Assembly (NCBI GenBank): GCA_023228995.1
Contig: JALOAD010000018.1
Location: 1 to 58,655 of the forward strand
Length of the DNA stretch: 58,655 nt
Direction: 5' to 3'
From: JALOAD01 sp023228995 [NCBI: Candidatus Muiribacterium halophilum]
GTDB taxonomy: Bacteria; Muiribacteriota; Muiribacteriia; Muiribacteriales
Part shown: positions 16,801 to 26,142 of the stretch, in pieces
How positions within the stretch are numbered: position 1 is the stretch's first letter
Layout: each line of letters opens with the position of its first letter
Program-made: the position numbers and the translations under genes
Notes under the pieces: generated by a model
Databases searched by the model: none
Told to the model about the DNA's origin: nothing
The model's input: only the letters and a program-made list of their open reading frames with translations

Positions 16801-19800
16801 ATCAGGATTATCTATTGTAAATATTACTTCTACAGTTCCTGCACTTCCTGAATTAATCTGATAAGTGTCCATAATTATACTAATATCATGTTCGCCATTA
16901 TCTGTAATCAAACAATTAGTAGTTATATCAATTGGTACTCCAACAGTCTGCAAAGTAACTTGAGAAACTGAAGATGAATCTATATTTGTAAAATTGTCAG
17001 GAAAATCAAAATAAAGAACATTCATAGGTTCACTTATAGCTTGTACTGTAATATTTGAAATATATTTAATTCTCTGTCCTAATTTAGATTTTTCAATATA
17101 AACAGGTCCTAAAATACTCCTGTCTGGATCTTCTACTTTACCTACAGCATTCATATTTGCTCTTTTTACAGTAATAGTACGGTTTCCGGTAACTCCACCC
17201 AATACTTGGATTTTTTTATCATCACTAGAGTTTTTTGCAAAAACTTTAATATCTGCTGAAGTCTCGTTAATATCTAATGCTTTAAGTGATAATTTTATTT
17301 CAATAGTACCTTCTATATCAGGTGATATTTTTTTATGAAGAAGATCGCCTATTCTAACTTCTACAGTATTTCCAACAACATTTACAAGAGCTTCATTTAT
17401 AGAAGGTGTTCCACTATATATTTCACTATAGGAAGTAAATGAAGGTGTTCCACCATTATAAAGTTCTCTTTCAACACTTATACTATTTCTAATTGATAAA
17501 GGATCTGACATATTAAATAATTGCAGAGGAAATTCAATTAAAAATATATTTGCATCAAGATTTTTCATAGCATTTTGAAAATCAGGATTTATTTTTAAGG
17601 TAAATTGTGAACTTCCGCCAGATGAAATTTTATCAGGTGCAATGTAAACATTGGTAAATCCATTGTATATATTTCCAGTTCTATAATTAAGACTATCATT
17701 ATTTAAAACACCGTCGGAATTTGCTGATAAAGATGTTATTTTAGAGTAATTAACATCATCACCTACTTTAACTAATACTGTTTTATCAGATTTTTCTGAA
17801 CCTATATTTCCATTGAGTTTTATATATGCATGCTTGTCAACAGAACTTGAAACAAGCTTTCTACCTGAAATAAGTTCTATTTCAGCAGTGCCGTTATTAT
17901 CATTTATAAACATGAGAACTTCAGAAGGACCTGGAATTTTATTTGTTACTGTTGTCATAGTAAATGTACTTACTTTTAAAATTACATTTGAAATTTCTGA
18001 TGTATCTACAAAATTAAAATTAGGAACTTTTAAATAAAAATAATTTATGCCTGAATTTTGTGTTGTAAGATTAGCCTCAACTGTAATATCCATAACAGCA
18101 TTATCATTAATCAAAAATCTACCTGGATTTACTTCTGCTTTAACTAATTCTGCTATATTTCTTGTTAAAAAATTAAGATCATTATTAGTAAATTCAGTAA
18201 TAGCATCACCACCAGTAACATCAGTTACAGAAAGTCCAGATGTGCTATCTTTTAAAGTTACTTCTATTCTTCCTTGGGCCAAAAGTGCAGTTGGAGCTTT
18301 TACTTTATATTTTAGTTTAATAATTTCATCAGTTTTTTTGTTTTCAAAAAATACAATTTCAAAAGTATCTCTACCTGCTTCTTTTAATACAGCAACTTCA
18401 CTATTAGATTCAGGATTTCCATCCTTATCATCGTCTATAAGTAATTTATCTAGTCCTGAATATATTTCAAAACTATCACCATTATCAAGTATATTTGCTG
18501 TATATGTACCTGTCTCAAAAGCACCATCACCAAGAAAATGATTTATAATTATCCTATCATAACCAGTATCCTGAACACTTATACCAGGTTTAATAAATAC
18601 CTGAAAATCTACCCAGCCTCCAGGCACAACAGAACCAGGCCATATTTCTGATTTTACACTTGATATAGGACTGTTTATATAAACTTGAAGAGAATCAGAT
18701 ATAGTCTGTTCTCTGCCAAGAGTTGAATTTAGGACTTTTAATGTAAAATATGACGGTTCATTATCACTTTTTAATGGTTCTACTTCAATTTTTATTTTAA
18801 AAGCAGTATTTAAAAAACCTTCTCCAAAATACTCCTGAATATCTTGCGGAAAATAAAATAATATTTCATTTCCATTAATACTAGCATTACATTGACCTCC
18901 AACCGGAGGATTTTCTACTATATCAAGATTATAAAAAGGATTTGCTATTTCAATACTTGCATTGTTTATATATGCTCCTGTGTATTTATCAGTAGGATAA
19001 ATAATTTTAACACTATCAAATCCATTATTATAAGCTTTAAGCTCAATACCCGAAACAAGAAACTCTAGCATTGTTCTTCCTTGAGGATTAATATTAGGAG
19101 GATTTACAGAAGCTGTATATCCAGAAGAAGTCAGAGAATATTCTCTTAAAGTAGAACTTATTATTTGTGTATTTATAGTGTTTTCTGCACTATCATATCC
19201 ATTAATATATATTTCAAAACTATCACCATGTTCCATACCTGCAACAATTACATCTATATTAGTAAACGAAACTGTATAAATATTACCAACCTTATTTATT
19301 AAAGCTTTGCCTGTATCAACAGCATTTTTTATATTAAGTGAATTTTCTCCTTTTCCAGGTACAACTGTTCTTAATGCAAAAGAAGATAAATCAGCTTCAC
19401 AGTTTGCTTCAGTTATATCAACTTCAATTGTTATACTTGAAATATTTGAATGTAATTCATCAATTGATTCATAATATAAATCATCTATTTGAACAGGAAA
19501 ACTTGTTTCAGCTGATTTTAGTAAATTATTAAATGTATCTCTAAATTCAACAAGTGTATTTACTATAGATAATGTTTTATCAGTATTTATAATTAAACTT
19601 GAATCAGTCTGAATATTTCCAGCTTTATCAACAGCTTTTATTGAAATGTTTTGGGCAATAAGCTCGTTTATTGAACTTCCTAAAGTATCAGTTGTAAGAG
19701 TAAATACAGCTCCTGTATCTGAATAAAAAGAAAGAACAAACGGAACTTCACTTTGTGCTGAAAAATTGCCACCAAGTGGAGTTAAATCACAATATAATGA

Positions 19801-22800
19801 TGTTAATCTTTCTTCTTTAGGAAGTATAACCCTAATATTGATTTTATCCCCAACTTTATACCAATTATTTGAATCAGTTACTTCAATTGTACCAAGTGCA
19901 AAATCAACAGCAGTTTTATCAAGAACACCTGTTATTGTATCAACTATACTGTTTCCAGATTTATCTGCAATATTAATGTTTATTTCTATTGTTCCTTCAA
20001 CCATTGTAGCAGTAAGTGCAGTAAATGAAAGTGTATATGTGCTATCTAAATTATCTGTAAATGCAGAATCTGCAAATGCAGGATCAAAAGTTGATATTTC
20101 ACCAGTTATATTTAGACCAGTTTCACCCATATCAAATACAATTTCACCAGTATCACCTTGTTTAAAATAAATATCTCTATCACCTTTTGAATATATATTT
20201 TTAGTCGATGTAACAGGCAAAGTACAATCGAGTGTTATAGAAACTTCTTTAGTTGAAATATTCCCAACTTCATCCTCAATACTTATAATAAGTTTTCTTT
20301 CACCTTCAACCATAGTAGTTTCAGAAAGTAAATCTGTTATTATTTCAAATGTATCTCCTGCAATATAAGGAATTATTTCTTCAGTAAATTGAGTGTCGAA
20401 CACTGATAAATCTGCTTTAACAATAAGATCTGCTGATGCTGTAATTAAATCAGAAGCATTAACCAAAACTTTTATTTTATCACCAACTTTTACATATAAA
20501 TCACCTTGAGCATTATCCACAGCTCTAGTAATTCCAGTTGAATCAAAAACAGGAGCTCCATTATCAAGACTAACACTTATTCCAGTTATTTCTGTAATTC
20601 CTGATGGTGTAAGCGAACTGGCAATATTATTTCCAGCATTATCTTTTGCAGTTATCCAATATATAAATGATGTGCCTGTAATATTAACTTCTGATAAATA
20701 ATTATAAGGTGATATGCTGTTTTCTAAAGACATAATTTTAGTCTGCAATGCACCACCATCAACTTTGTAATTTAAAGTTACTTCTCTTGATGCTAGAGAA
20801 TCAGATTCAGTTATATGAACAGAGATTTCTATTGTACCAGGTTTTGTATAACTACCATCTATTAAAGCGACACTTGAAAGGTCTGATGCTGTATTATCTT
20901 CTTTTATTGTATCTTCCAAAGTACCATTAACAATATTTCCAGCTTTATCTTTTACAGTTGCATTTAAGCTAAAAGTCTTAACTCCTTCAAGCGGAGGTTC
21001 TGTAACTGTAATATTCCATACAGCCTGATTTCCATTAAAAGAATTTGGTGCAATTGCTTCATTACCAGCTCCAGTAAAATCCGTTATATCTGCTGTTATA
21101 TCCGAAATATCTAGATTACCTTCAATATCAGAAATTTCAACAGTCGCTTTTATAGTATCACCATTTTTATAAGCTGTTTCAATATTTGAAGGATTTGTAA
21201 GTTTTACCAAAGTAACTTCCGGTGAATTTATATCAACTTTAAGCACAACTTCTAAAGTACCATACAAAGGATTTCCAGCTTTATCAATTCCTGATATAAT
21301 CAAAGGATAATCTCCAGATGTTGCTATTGAAGATATTGTTATTTCCCATGTTGCACCCTGATTATTTGTATATTCAATTGGAATTATATTATTAGCAAGT
21401 CCTAATGACGATGCATTTAAAATAATATCAGAAATATCTATATTATCTTCATCTGAAATATCAGCAAATATCTTTACTATATCATCAGCCATAGCAAGAT
21501 TTAATGTTTGATTAGAACCTTTTGCAATTAAAGATTTTACTTCAGGAGCAGTTTTATCAACTCTTACAATTTTAGTTGTTGTACCTATAACAATATTTCC
21601 AGCTTTATCAACAGTAGAATTTTTTATTGATATTGTTTTATTACCTTCGGTAATATCTCCTACAATTATATTTTCAACAGTACCAATTCCTGATGAATAT
21701 GTTGTAATAACAGTATCTTCCACAACTCCTGTAATCTCACTTAAATCAAGGATAATATCAGAAGCAATTAGACCATTATTATCAGAAATATCAACAACAA
21801 TTTTAACATTATCTCCTGATTTTGCATTGTTTTCATTATTATATGAATTAACAAGTTTTATTGAATTGGCCTGTGGCGGAGTTTTATCAGAAATTATTGT
21901 TGTAGAAAGACTGTGACCTGAAGCTGCTTCAATAAGATTACCAGCTTTATCCATAGAAGAAGCTAAAATATTAACAGTCTTAACTCCATCATTTATAAGG
22001 GATAAATCTGTAGTCAAATTCCAAGTCAATTTACCAGAAATTAAAGTATCAGGCGAAACAGAAATCCCACCACCTAGCTGTTGTAGATTAGCTTTTATAA
22101 GATTAATATCAGAATTAGTTTCAACAACATCAGCTTCAATTGTTATATTTTCACCATCTCTGACATAATCAGAATTTCCCAGTGAATTTTTAATAATAAG
22201 GTTTGATATTTGAGGTTTTACTGTATCAAGAATTATATTATGATTAATAGGTCCAATAGAATTTCCAGCATCATCAGTTGCCAAAAAATTTATAGTTTTT
22301 TCTTCATTACCAGTTACATTAACATAAACTTCCCATGTTGCATAAGAATTATCATAAAAATTTGGACTTACAAGAGCACCACCACCTAAAGATGAAAAAT
22401 CAGCTGTAATATCTCCAGCCTGCATATTAGGTTCGCTCAAAGCAATAACAAATTTTACATTTTCATAACTTTTTGTAAAATCAATAAGTCCAGCACTGTT
22501 TATTAGTTTTTTTGAAGTTAATATTGGAGGTGTTGCATCATAAGTTATAACTTTAGTAGTAATACCAGTTACATTATTTGAAGCTTTATCTTTTGTTTGA
22601 GTAATATTAATTGTACCATCACCCGACATGCCAGTAACAGTAAAAGGAGCCCATAAAGCAATTCCTGATATTGCATTATAAGAATCACAAGCAACTGCTA
22701 TTCCTCCTCCAAAATCAGAAAGATCAGCTTTAATATTAGCCTGAGAAATATTACTTGTGTCTCCAAAGCTTAAATCTAATATCTTTGCTTCAACTGTCAC

Positions 22801-23241
22801 AGTTTGTCCATTTTTTACAATATTTTGATTATTTAATGGATTTGTAAGCTTTATATATTGGCAATTTGGTGCTGAAGAATCAATTATAATAGTAAGAGCA
22901 TCTTCAACAAAAACACCTTCAAATTTTAATTTCACTTTATAATCATAAGCTTGAGAACATCCAGCAGTAGTCCAGTTATATGTATAAAATTTACTTGATA
23001 TTCTTGTTAAAGGTTGAACAGAAGTAGTATATCCCCAAGTTTGAGAAACTATCTCAACTTCACCAGTTGCATAATCTATATCTGTATTTACTTTTATAAC
23101 AACTATCTGAGTCGGATTATAATTTTCATCATCGTCAGTCGGATCAACAGAATCATTACTATTAACACTAGTAACAGCACTAAAAGATGTAACCGATATT
23201 ATAAACAGAATATATATAAGAAAAATTACAATTTTTCGCAT
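13810..23241 (-). CDS. giant secreted Ig-like repeat protein (3143 aa) with FlgD-Ig/T9SS-type C-terminal domain
   Basis: The N-terminus is a Sec signal peptide (MRKIVIF... VTSFSA, about 22 residues). From about 115 to 1200 run roughly ten repeats of about 105 residues, each opening with a 'TAP-x-VxSIKL' style strand and ending in DKAGN, as in bacterial Ig-like adhesin domains. From about 1310 to 2560 run roughly eight longer units (about 150 residues) with a 'VxPG...G(I/V)(N)xxxIxLP' pattern. The last 90 residues (YPNPANDF... IYDVSGK... WDITDKTGK... ANGLYYYKL) are a FlgD-Ig/T9SS type A-like sorting module. It is probably an anchored or released surface filament or adhesin. GGGGG SD-like bases precede the ATG. 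It is monocistronic. Confidence 0.85.
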   Translation of the reverse strand: MRKIVIFLIYILFIISVTSFSAVTSVNSNDSVDPTDDDENYNPTQIVVIKVNTDIDYATGEVEIVSQTWGYTTSVQPLTRISSKFYTYNWTTAGCSQAYDYKVKLKFEGVFVEDALTIIIDSSAPNCQYIKLTNPLNNQNIVKNGQTVTVEAKILDLSFGDTSNISQANIKADLSDFGGGIAVACDSYNAISGIALWAPFTVTGMSGDGTINITQTKDKASNNVTGITTKVITYDATPPILTSKKLINSAGLIDFTKSYENVKFVIALSEPNMQAGDITADFSSLGGGALVSPNFYDNSYATWEVYVNVTGNEEKTINFLATDDAGNSIGPINHNIILDTVKPQISNLIIKNSLGNSDYVRDGENITIEADVVETNSDINLIKANLQQLGGGISVSPDTLISGKLTWNLTTDLSLINDGVKTVNILASSMDKAGNLIEAASGHSLSTTIISDKTPPQANSIKLVNSYNNENNAKSGDNVKIVVDISDNNGLIASDIILDLSEITGVVEDTVITTYSSGIGTVENIIVGDITEGNKTISIKNSTVDKAGNIVIGTTTKIVRVDKTAPEVKSLIAKGSNQTLNLAMADDIVKIFADISDEDNIDISDIILNASSLGLANNIIPIEYTNNQGATWEITISSIATSGDYPLIISGIDKAGNPLYGTLEVVLKVDINSPEVTLVKLTNPSNIETAYKNGDTIKATVEISDIEGNLDISDITADITDFTGAGNEAIAPNSFNGNQAVWNITVTEPPLEGVKTFSLNATVKDKAGNIVNGTLEDTIKEDNTASDLSSVALIDGSYTKPGTIEISVHITESDSLASREVTLNYKVDGGALQTKIMSLENSISPYNYLSEVNITGTSFIYWITAKDNAGNNIASSLTPSGITEITGISVSLDNGAPVFDSTGITRAVDNAQGDLYVKVGDKIKVLVNASDLITASADLIVKADLSVFDTQFTEEIIPYIAGDTFEIITDLLSETTMVEGERKLIISIEDEVGNISTKEVSITLDCTLPVTSTKNIYSKGDRDIYFKQGDTGEIVFDMGETGLNITGEISTFDPAFADSAFTDNLDSTYTLSFTALTATMVEGTIEININIADKSGNSIVDTITGVLDKTAVDFALGTIEVTDSNNWYKVGDKINIRVILPKEERLTSLYCDLTPLGGNFSAQSEVPFVLSFYSDTGAVFTLTTDTLGSSINELIAQNISIKAVDKAGNIQTDSSLIINTDKTLSIVNTLVEFRDTFNNLLKSAETSFPVQIDDLYYESIDELHSNISSITIEVDITEANCEADLSSFALRTVVPGKGENSLNIKNAVDTGKALINKVGNIYTVSFTNIDVIVAGMEHGDSFEIYINGYDSAENTINTQIISSTLREYSLTSSGYTASVNPPNINPQGRTMLEFLVSGIELKAYNNGFDSVKIIYPTDKYTGAYINNASIEIANPFYNLDIVENPPVGGQCNASINGNEILFYFPQDIQEYFGEGFLNTAFKIKIEVEPLKSDNEPSYFTLKVLNSTLGREQTISDSLQVYINSPISSVKSEIWPGSVVPGGWVDFQVFIKPGISVQDTGYDRIIINHFLGDGAFETGTYTANILDNGDSFEIYSGLDKLLIDDDKDGNPESNSEVAVLKEAGRDTFEIVFFENKKTDEIIKLKYKVKAPTALLAQGRIEVTLKDSTSGLSVTDVTGGDAITEFTNNDLNFLTRNIAELVKAEVNPGRFLINDNAVMDITVEANLTTQNSGINYFYLKVPNFNFVDTSEISNVILKVSTFTMTTVTNKIPGPSEVLMFINDNNGTAEIELISGRKLVSSSVDKHAYIKLNGNIGSEKSDKTVLVKVGDDVNYSKITSLSANSDGVLNNDSLNYRTGNIYNGFTNVYIAPDKISSGGSSQFTLKINPDFQNAMKNLDANIFLIEFPLQLFNMSDPLSIRNSISVERELYNGGTPSFTSYSEIYSGTPSINEALVNVVGNTVEVRIGDLLHKKISPDIEGTIEIKLSLKALDINETSADIKVFAKNSSDDKKIQVLGGVTGNRTITVKRANMNAVGKVEDPDRSILGPVYIEKSKLGQRIKYISNITVQAISEPMNVLYFDFPDNFTNIDSSSVSQVTLQTVGVPIDITTNCLITDNGEHDISIIMDTYQINSGSAGTVEVIFTIDNPDVNNYPTGSNISCYIDNKDFSLPVFCENESFNSTKVFITETAQAIGGEINPAYTMTDTNENVVITIVPTINPGQFGVDSFEIRLPQGINYSSNFIVSVNNIKRIETTHFEKSVYDIDLGANGTKEVITVGFFNKLSNMDKLQISFTSYSNKKVYAIQNPIEIKAISTELGFSDILVQSTDVDGENNNNTLNYYSEGKPASITGITLVPDEMVVNEKIACSMNFSFDIDNIIHEGINKIVIDLPLGMTPAEIANTSVLIDGIAAIHTSINQLNDIVIVLNTIYNTNGSHNIQIDFKVNTPSNSMLAYMSLYLVNNNSHFNEILSDNLRNSQCSINIRKEVKNIEGAVLPNNAVASRNTDFSVFLRPEIETGDLGINRVLVNFPDGFTHIPGSEIKMWKISSGTPEIMSIETPQHSLFIPGYGDTGKTYDVAITTLPDVSTLKSPTFEVSVTDIYKIDIKLKAPVLAIGQEFINGSFEVFADNIYSPKEIVVKTSNSMPEWAGNSFNVRVSETKIKDNSLLLKLSSGSLGNYRLEMSCQFTSVMNNSIIPFVEIVSGQNRIQLKKIDYSGNRYTGYCLIPVADISDFSTVVDIEFDTNTFKDIYNTPLSQPKVEDIQVNPAFLISDFQYPLSKTKMLILIKTSENMKNDISLKITQENSLPKNIELSKIDNTLYKGVYVVDPTRTGQAYIEVTGTENNGNLIGKDIKIFNVIRGGLAPAKIEFSEFSIFSKTPVLNEDSVIISEFYNEDKNIIRKAPSENSIIDIEYLNSGINIWPQKQFTNPLKVEILNKKGAVIFREENGVFKFYSKLDKGINKSGKYVIAYDNKAPLIQKNSYSSYILNDMETGIDTITFKVDGFVKNVNINGSEQYTLDIEKELSFTSIKEYEIDIEVKDRAGNKSPMSIKYVPTSIGNIKVVTYPNPANDFVIFKADGLLTASKAILKIYDVSGKIIYRQNISGSTEFYWDITDKTGKKVANGLYYYKLETENYSFEGKIAVIK

Positions 23242-23272
23242 AGAGAAACCCCCACTACTTAATTATAATTTA

Positions 23273-23280
23273 TTATCGGC
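23273..23280 (-). promoter_or_regulatory. GCCGATAA box upstream of the giant gene
   Basis: GCCGATAA on the minus strand lies 32 bp before the ATG at 23241. It is identical to the -10 consensus of sigma-28 (FliA-type) promoters, but I do not find a well-spaced TAAA -35 here. ACCGATAA occurs 34 bp before the ATG of the other surface-protein operon (55290-55297). A sigma-70-like TATAAT lies further downstream (about 23264), so which element is used is open. Confidence 0.35.
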
Positions 23281-23340
23281 ATAAGTGGATTTTACGATTG
23301 TTTTTTTACCGGTAGACAATTTTTTTACAAAGATATTAAA

Positions 23341-23550
23341 GCAACTTTCTTATAATATAACAAAAGTTGCAATTAGTATGACTTTGTCATATTCTGACAA
23401 AGTCATAATTAGCGACTGTAAAAATATTTACTGAAAATTTTCACAGTCTAATTAGTAAAACAATTATATTATATATATCGCATTTCTAATTGTGAGTTTA
23501 GTCACGCTAATTATCAAAAAAGACATAATATGGCTTTTTTGATCTAATCG
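23341..23550 (+). repeat. hairpin array with TAATTAG/GCTAATTA linkers (array B)
   Basis: Six hairpins in about 200 bp: GCAACTTT/AAAGTTGC (23341-23370, 8 bp), TGACTTTGTCA/TGACAAAGTCA (23379-23405, 11 bp, 5-base loop), GACTGT/ACAGTC with further pairing (23414-23448), ACAATTA/TAATTGT (23460-23493), GTGA/TCAC (23492-23505, weak), TCAAAAAAG/CTTTTTTGA (23514-23542, 9 bp). The linkers between most of them are AATTAGTA, TAATTAGC, TAATTAGTA and GCTAATTA. It lies directly downstream of nrdJ, whose terminator could be the last hairpin. Confidence 0.7.
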
Positions 23551-23560
23551 ATTTTATCTT

Positions 23561-25456
23561 TTACAACTCGCATTTATTACCTGTGCATGCGAATTCTCTG
23601 CTTCCAGTTGTATTATCCTCAGATTCAATTTTATCAAGTTCTTCAAAATCAATATTATTATAATCAGCCAATCTTTTATTATATTCTTCCTCAGAAATAG
23701 GTTCATAAGGAGCTAGTCTATAAACAGTATCTGAAAATGGAAGAAAAGATATGCCACCAAGAATATCCCAATTTTTATATGTCCATGCAATTACATCAGG
23801 CCATTCGTCTTCTTTTACATAAATAGTACAGGAAGGATTATGCTCACACCAGTGATTTTTAAGCATTTTCCAATAATCAAGCTGTTCAAGTACATTTTTT
23901 TCAGTTCTTATAACAGAAGTTTTTGGACTTTTTTGTATAAAATCAAAAACCGCTGTAGTCATAGTATCTTCTGATTGTCCAACTTCAGGATTCCATGGTA
24001 TGTTTTTACTTACAAGAAATTTAAACATAGGGTCTGAAGTAGAAACTCTAACTCTTCTTATATAATAACTAGAATATCTTGCATGAAGACCTGAAGCAGA
24101 ATCAACAAGCTGACTTACTGTACCAGAAGGTTTTACTGCTGTTACAGCTTTTGGAGCATTAATATTAAGGCTTTTTGCCCATCTTTCAGAAGTCTTTATA
24201 GCTTCATTTTTCATAAGTTCTAACATTTGCACAGCTTTTTTATCAACTTTATTTAAAACTGGATGATCCATTAATCCTGTAAGAGAAACACCAAGAAGTC
24301 TTTCTTCTTCACAATTTTTCTTCCAATCACTAGAAAGAAACTGAAAATTCGTAAGATTTGACTGCAAAACACCTAAAATAGTTGCATATCTGACTTTTTC
24401 AAGCAATCTTTCAGGAGTATCATCAGGCCTTATAATAACTTCAGTAAGATTACAAAATTGTCTTGGTCTTAAAATTATTTCTCCACAAGGATTTAGTCCA
24501 AAATCATATTCTTTATTTCTTCTTTCTGGAACTGTATTTTTCAATGCAGTTCTATTAATTATTCCTCTTTCACCAGTATTTGATTTTATAAGTGAAATCA
24601 TTTCTTCAAGAAAAATAACAGTGTCAGGTTTATCAACATATACTGCTGAATTATTCGAATAAGATCTATGAGGATGAATAAGATAAAACTCACCATCTTT
24701 ACAATGTCTCATTCTCATATCAGAAAGGTTTGATAATGATATACATGCTGATCTTCTTATTCCACCACTAACTACAACACCAGCTATCATACATACAAGA
24801 TCATGGCATTCAATAGAAGTAAGTTTTCTTGACGAAGCATTTAAAAATAAATTTTTAGTATATTCTAAAAGTTCTTTTAATGGTCTAGGTCCTGCACTTC
24901 TTCCACCAAAAGTTTTTAATCTCGAACCTTTTTCTCTTATTAAAGAAAGATCATAATTTAATACAATTCCTTTATAAAAAGATGATAAATATTTATGAAA
25001 TCCTTCTGCCCAACCTTTTCTTGAATCAGAAAATTTTACAGTATCATTTACAAATACTAGGTCTTCAGGTATTTCAGGTAACTTATTAATATATTGTCTT
25101 TCAACACTAAAACCAACACCTGTTCCACACATAAGAATATATAAAACTTCAGAAAAAGATCTTATTGTATCAATTGTTGTATAAGCACAGTTATATCCAC
25201 ATACATTTTCTTTTTCAAGAGCAGGACCACTTGCCCACAAAGCTCTCATTGAACCCATAACTCCCATATTCCTTTTACATTCAATAGCTTCTAAAAACTC
25301 TTTATTCATATTTTCTTCTTCTTTTGGTATAAATTTTTGTAAAAAATTTTTATACCTATCAATAGTTTCATCCCAATTTTCACGACGATTTTCATTGTCT
25401 TTCCATCTTGCATACTTTAATTTATAAATAAGTTCTTGATATGTATTAATTTTCAT
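23561..25456 (-). CDS. nrdJ: adenosylcobalamin-dependent ribonucleoside-triphosphate reductase (class II)
   Basis: The protein has 631 residues, a little shorter than Lactobacillus RTPR. Active-site elements: ENVCGYNC (first redox Cys), NPCGEI (Asn, radical Cys, Glu) and, 11 residues after that Cys, FCNL, the spacing of C408 and C419 in L. leichmannii. GTGVGFSVE and SGGIRRSACISL are also family segments. The tail EFACTGNKCEL has the Cys pair that re-reduces the active site. It makes deoxynucleotides without oxygen, using coenzyme B12 as radical source. GGAGG SD; a TTGAAT/TATAAT promoter lies upstream. I see no cobalamin riboswitch in the short leader. Confidence 0.93.
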   Translation of the reverse strand: MKINTYQELIYKLKYARWKDNENRRENWDETIDRYKNFLQKFIPKEEENMNKEFLEAIECKRNMGVMGSMRALWASGPALEKENVCGYNCAYTTIDTIRSFSEVLYILMCGTGVGFSVERQYINKLPEIPEDLVFVNDTVKFSDSRKGWAEGFHKYLSSFYKGIVLNYDLSLIREKGSRLKTFGGRSAGPRPLKELLEYTKNLFLNASSRKLTSIECHDLVCMIAGVVVSGGIRRSACISLSNLSDMRMRHCKDGEFYLIHPHRSYSNNSAVYVDKPDTVIFLEEMISLIKSNTGERGIINRTALKNTVPERRNKEYDFGLNPCGEIILRPRQFCNLTEVIIRPDDTPERLLEKVRYATILGVLQSNLTNFQFLSSDWKKNCEEERLLGVSLTGLMDHPVLNKVDKKAVQMLELMKNEAIKTSERWAKSLNINAPKAVTAVKPSGTVSQLVDSASGLHARYSSYYIRRVRVSTSDPMFKFLVSKNIPWNPEVGQSEDTMTTAVFDFIQKSPKTSVIRTEKNVLEQLDYWKMLKNHWCEHNPSCTIYVKEDEWPDVIAWTYKNWDILGGISFLPFSDTVYRLAPYEPISEEEYNKRLADYNNIDFEELDKIESEDNTTGSREFACTGNKCEL

Positions 25457-25488
25457 TTTTCCTCCATAAAGTCTATTTTTTCATTTTC

Positions 25489-25518
25489 ATTATATACTAG
25501 TCGAACCTAAGTATTCAA
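25489..25518 (-). promoter_or_regulatory. promoter of nrdJ
   Basis: On the minus strand TTGAAT (25513-25518) and TATAAT (25489-25494) are 18 bp apart, with the start codon at 25456. The -10 box is consensus. The leader of about 27 nt leaves no room for a riboswitch. Confidence 0.55.
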
Positions 25519-25632
25519 TTTTAGTATTTTCTAATTATATGTAATGTTAACAACTTTGTAACAATTACACAAACAATTTATTTTTATTAAAAAATACCGA
25601 TACAGTAAAGGTACAAAAAAAAGGAGGAAAAT

Positions 25633-26142
25633 ATGGTTAAAAACAAAACACCTTATATTTATGGAATACTTACAGGATTGCTAATGATTATTTCTGTATT
25701 TATTTCTGGTAAATTTTTCGGAGCTTCAACAACTTTTGCAAGAGGTGGTGGAATGCTTGAAAAACTATTACTTCCAGCAAGAGTTTTAGAAAACTCATAT
25801 TTTATTAAATATGCACCTAAGTTTGATTGGCAATTTTTATTTGTAATTGGTATTGGTATCGGAGCATTTATTAGCGCATATTTAGCTAAAGAATTTAAAT
25901 TTAAATATATTCCAGATATGTGGAAAAAAGAAATAGGGGTAAGTAAAAGAAAAAGAAATTTATTTGCATTTATGGGTGGATTACTTGTAATTATAGGTGC
26001 AAGAATGGCTGGTGGCTGTCCAAGCGGACACGGTCTTTCAGGCATTGCTCAACTTTCTATAAGTGGTTTTGTATCAGTTATATTTTTTGTAATAGGTGGA
26101 GCTATATCCTCTAATCTAATTTATAAAGGAGGTAAAAAATGA
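25633..26142 (+). CDS. YeeE/YedE-family membrane protein, first half
   Basis: The protein has 169 residues with four or so membrane helices. The signature is ARMAGGCPSGHGLSG, the Cys-containing motif of the sulfur-transport (YeeE/YedE, TsuA-like) family. The GGAGG SD is strong. The full-length family has two such halves; here each half is its own gene, overlapping by four bases (ATGA). Family members import thiosulfate or related sulfur compounds. No TusA-like (YeeD) gene is next to it, so substrate is inferred only from the family. ACCGATAC occurs about 30 bp upstream. Confidence 0.83.
   Translation: MVKNKTPYIYGILTGLLMIISVFISGKFFGASTTFARGGGMLEKLLLPARVLENSYFIKYAPKFDWQFLFVIGIGIGAFISAYLAKEFKFKYIPDMWKKEIGVSKRKRNLFAFMGGLLVIIGARMAGGCPSGHGLSGIAQLSISGFVSVIFFVIGGAISSNLIYKGGKK

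Noticed and set aside
17813-18541. 164-codon and other frames antisense to the 3143-residue gene
   Set aside because: They lie wholly opposite a strong repeat-protein reading frame and show no domain; they are shadows of its codon use.
23341-23550. CRISPR array
   Set aside because: The constant part is only about 8 bases and the variable parts are palindromes; there are no cas genes.
25457-25632. cobalamin riboswitch in front of nrdJ
   Set aside because: The leader after the predicted promoter is about 27 nt, too short for the roughly 200-nt aptamer, and no B12-box-like sequence is seen.
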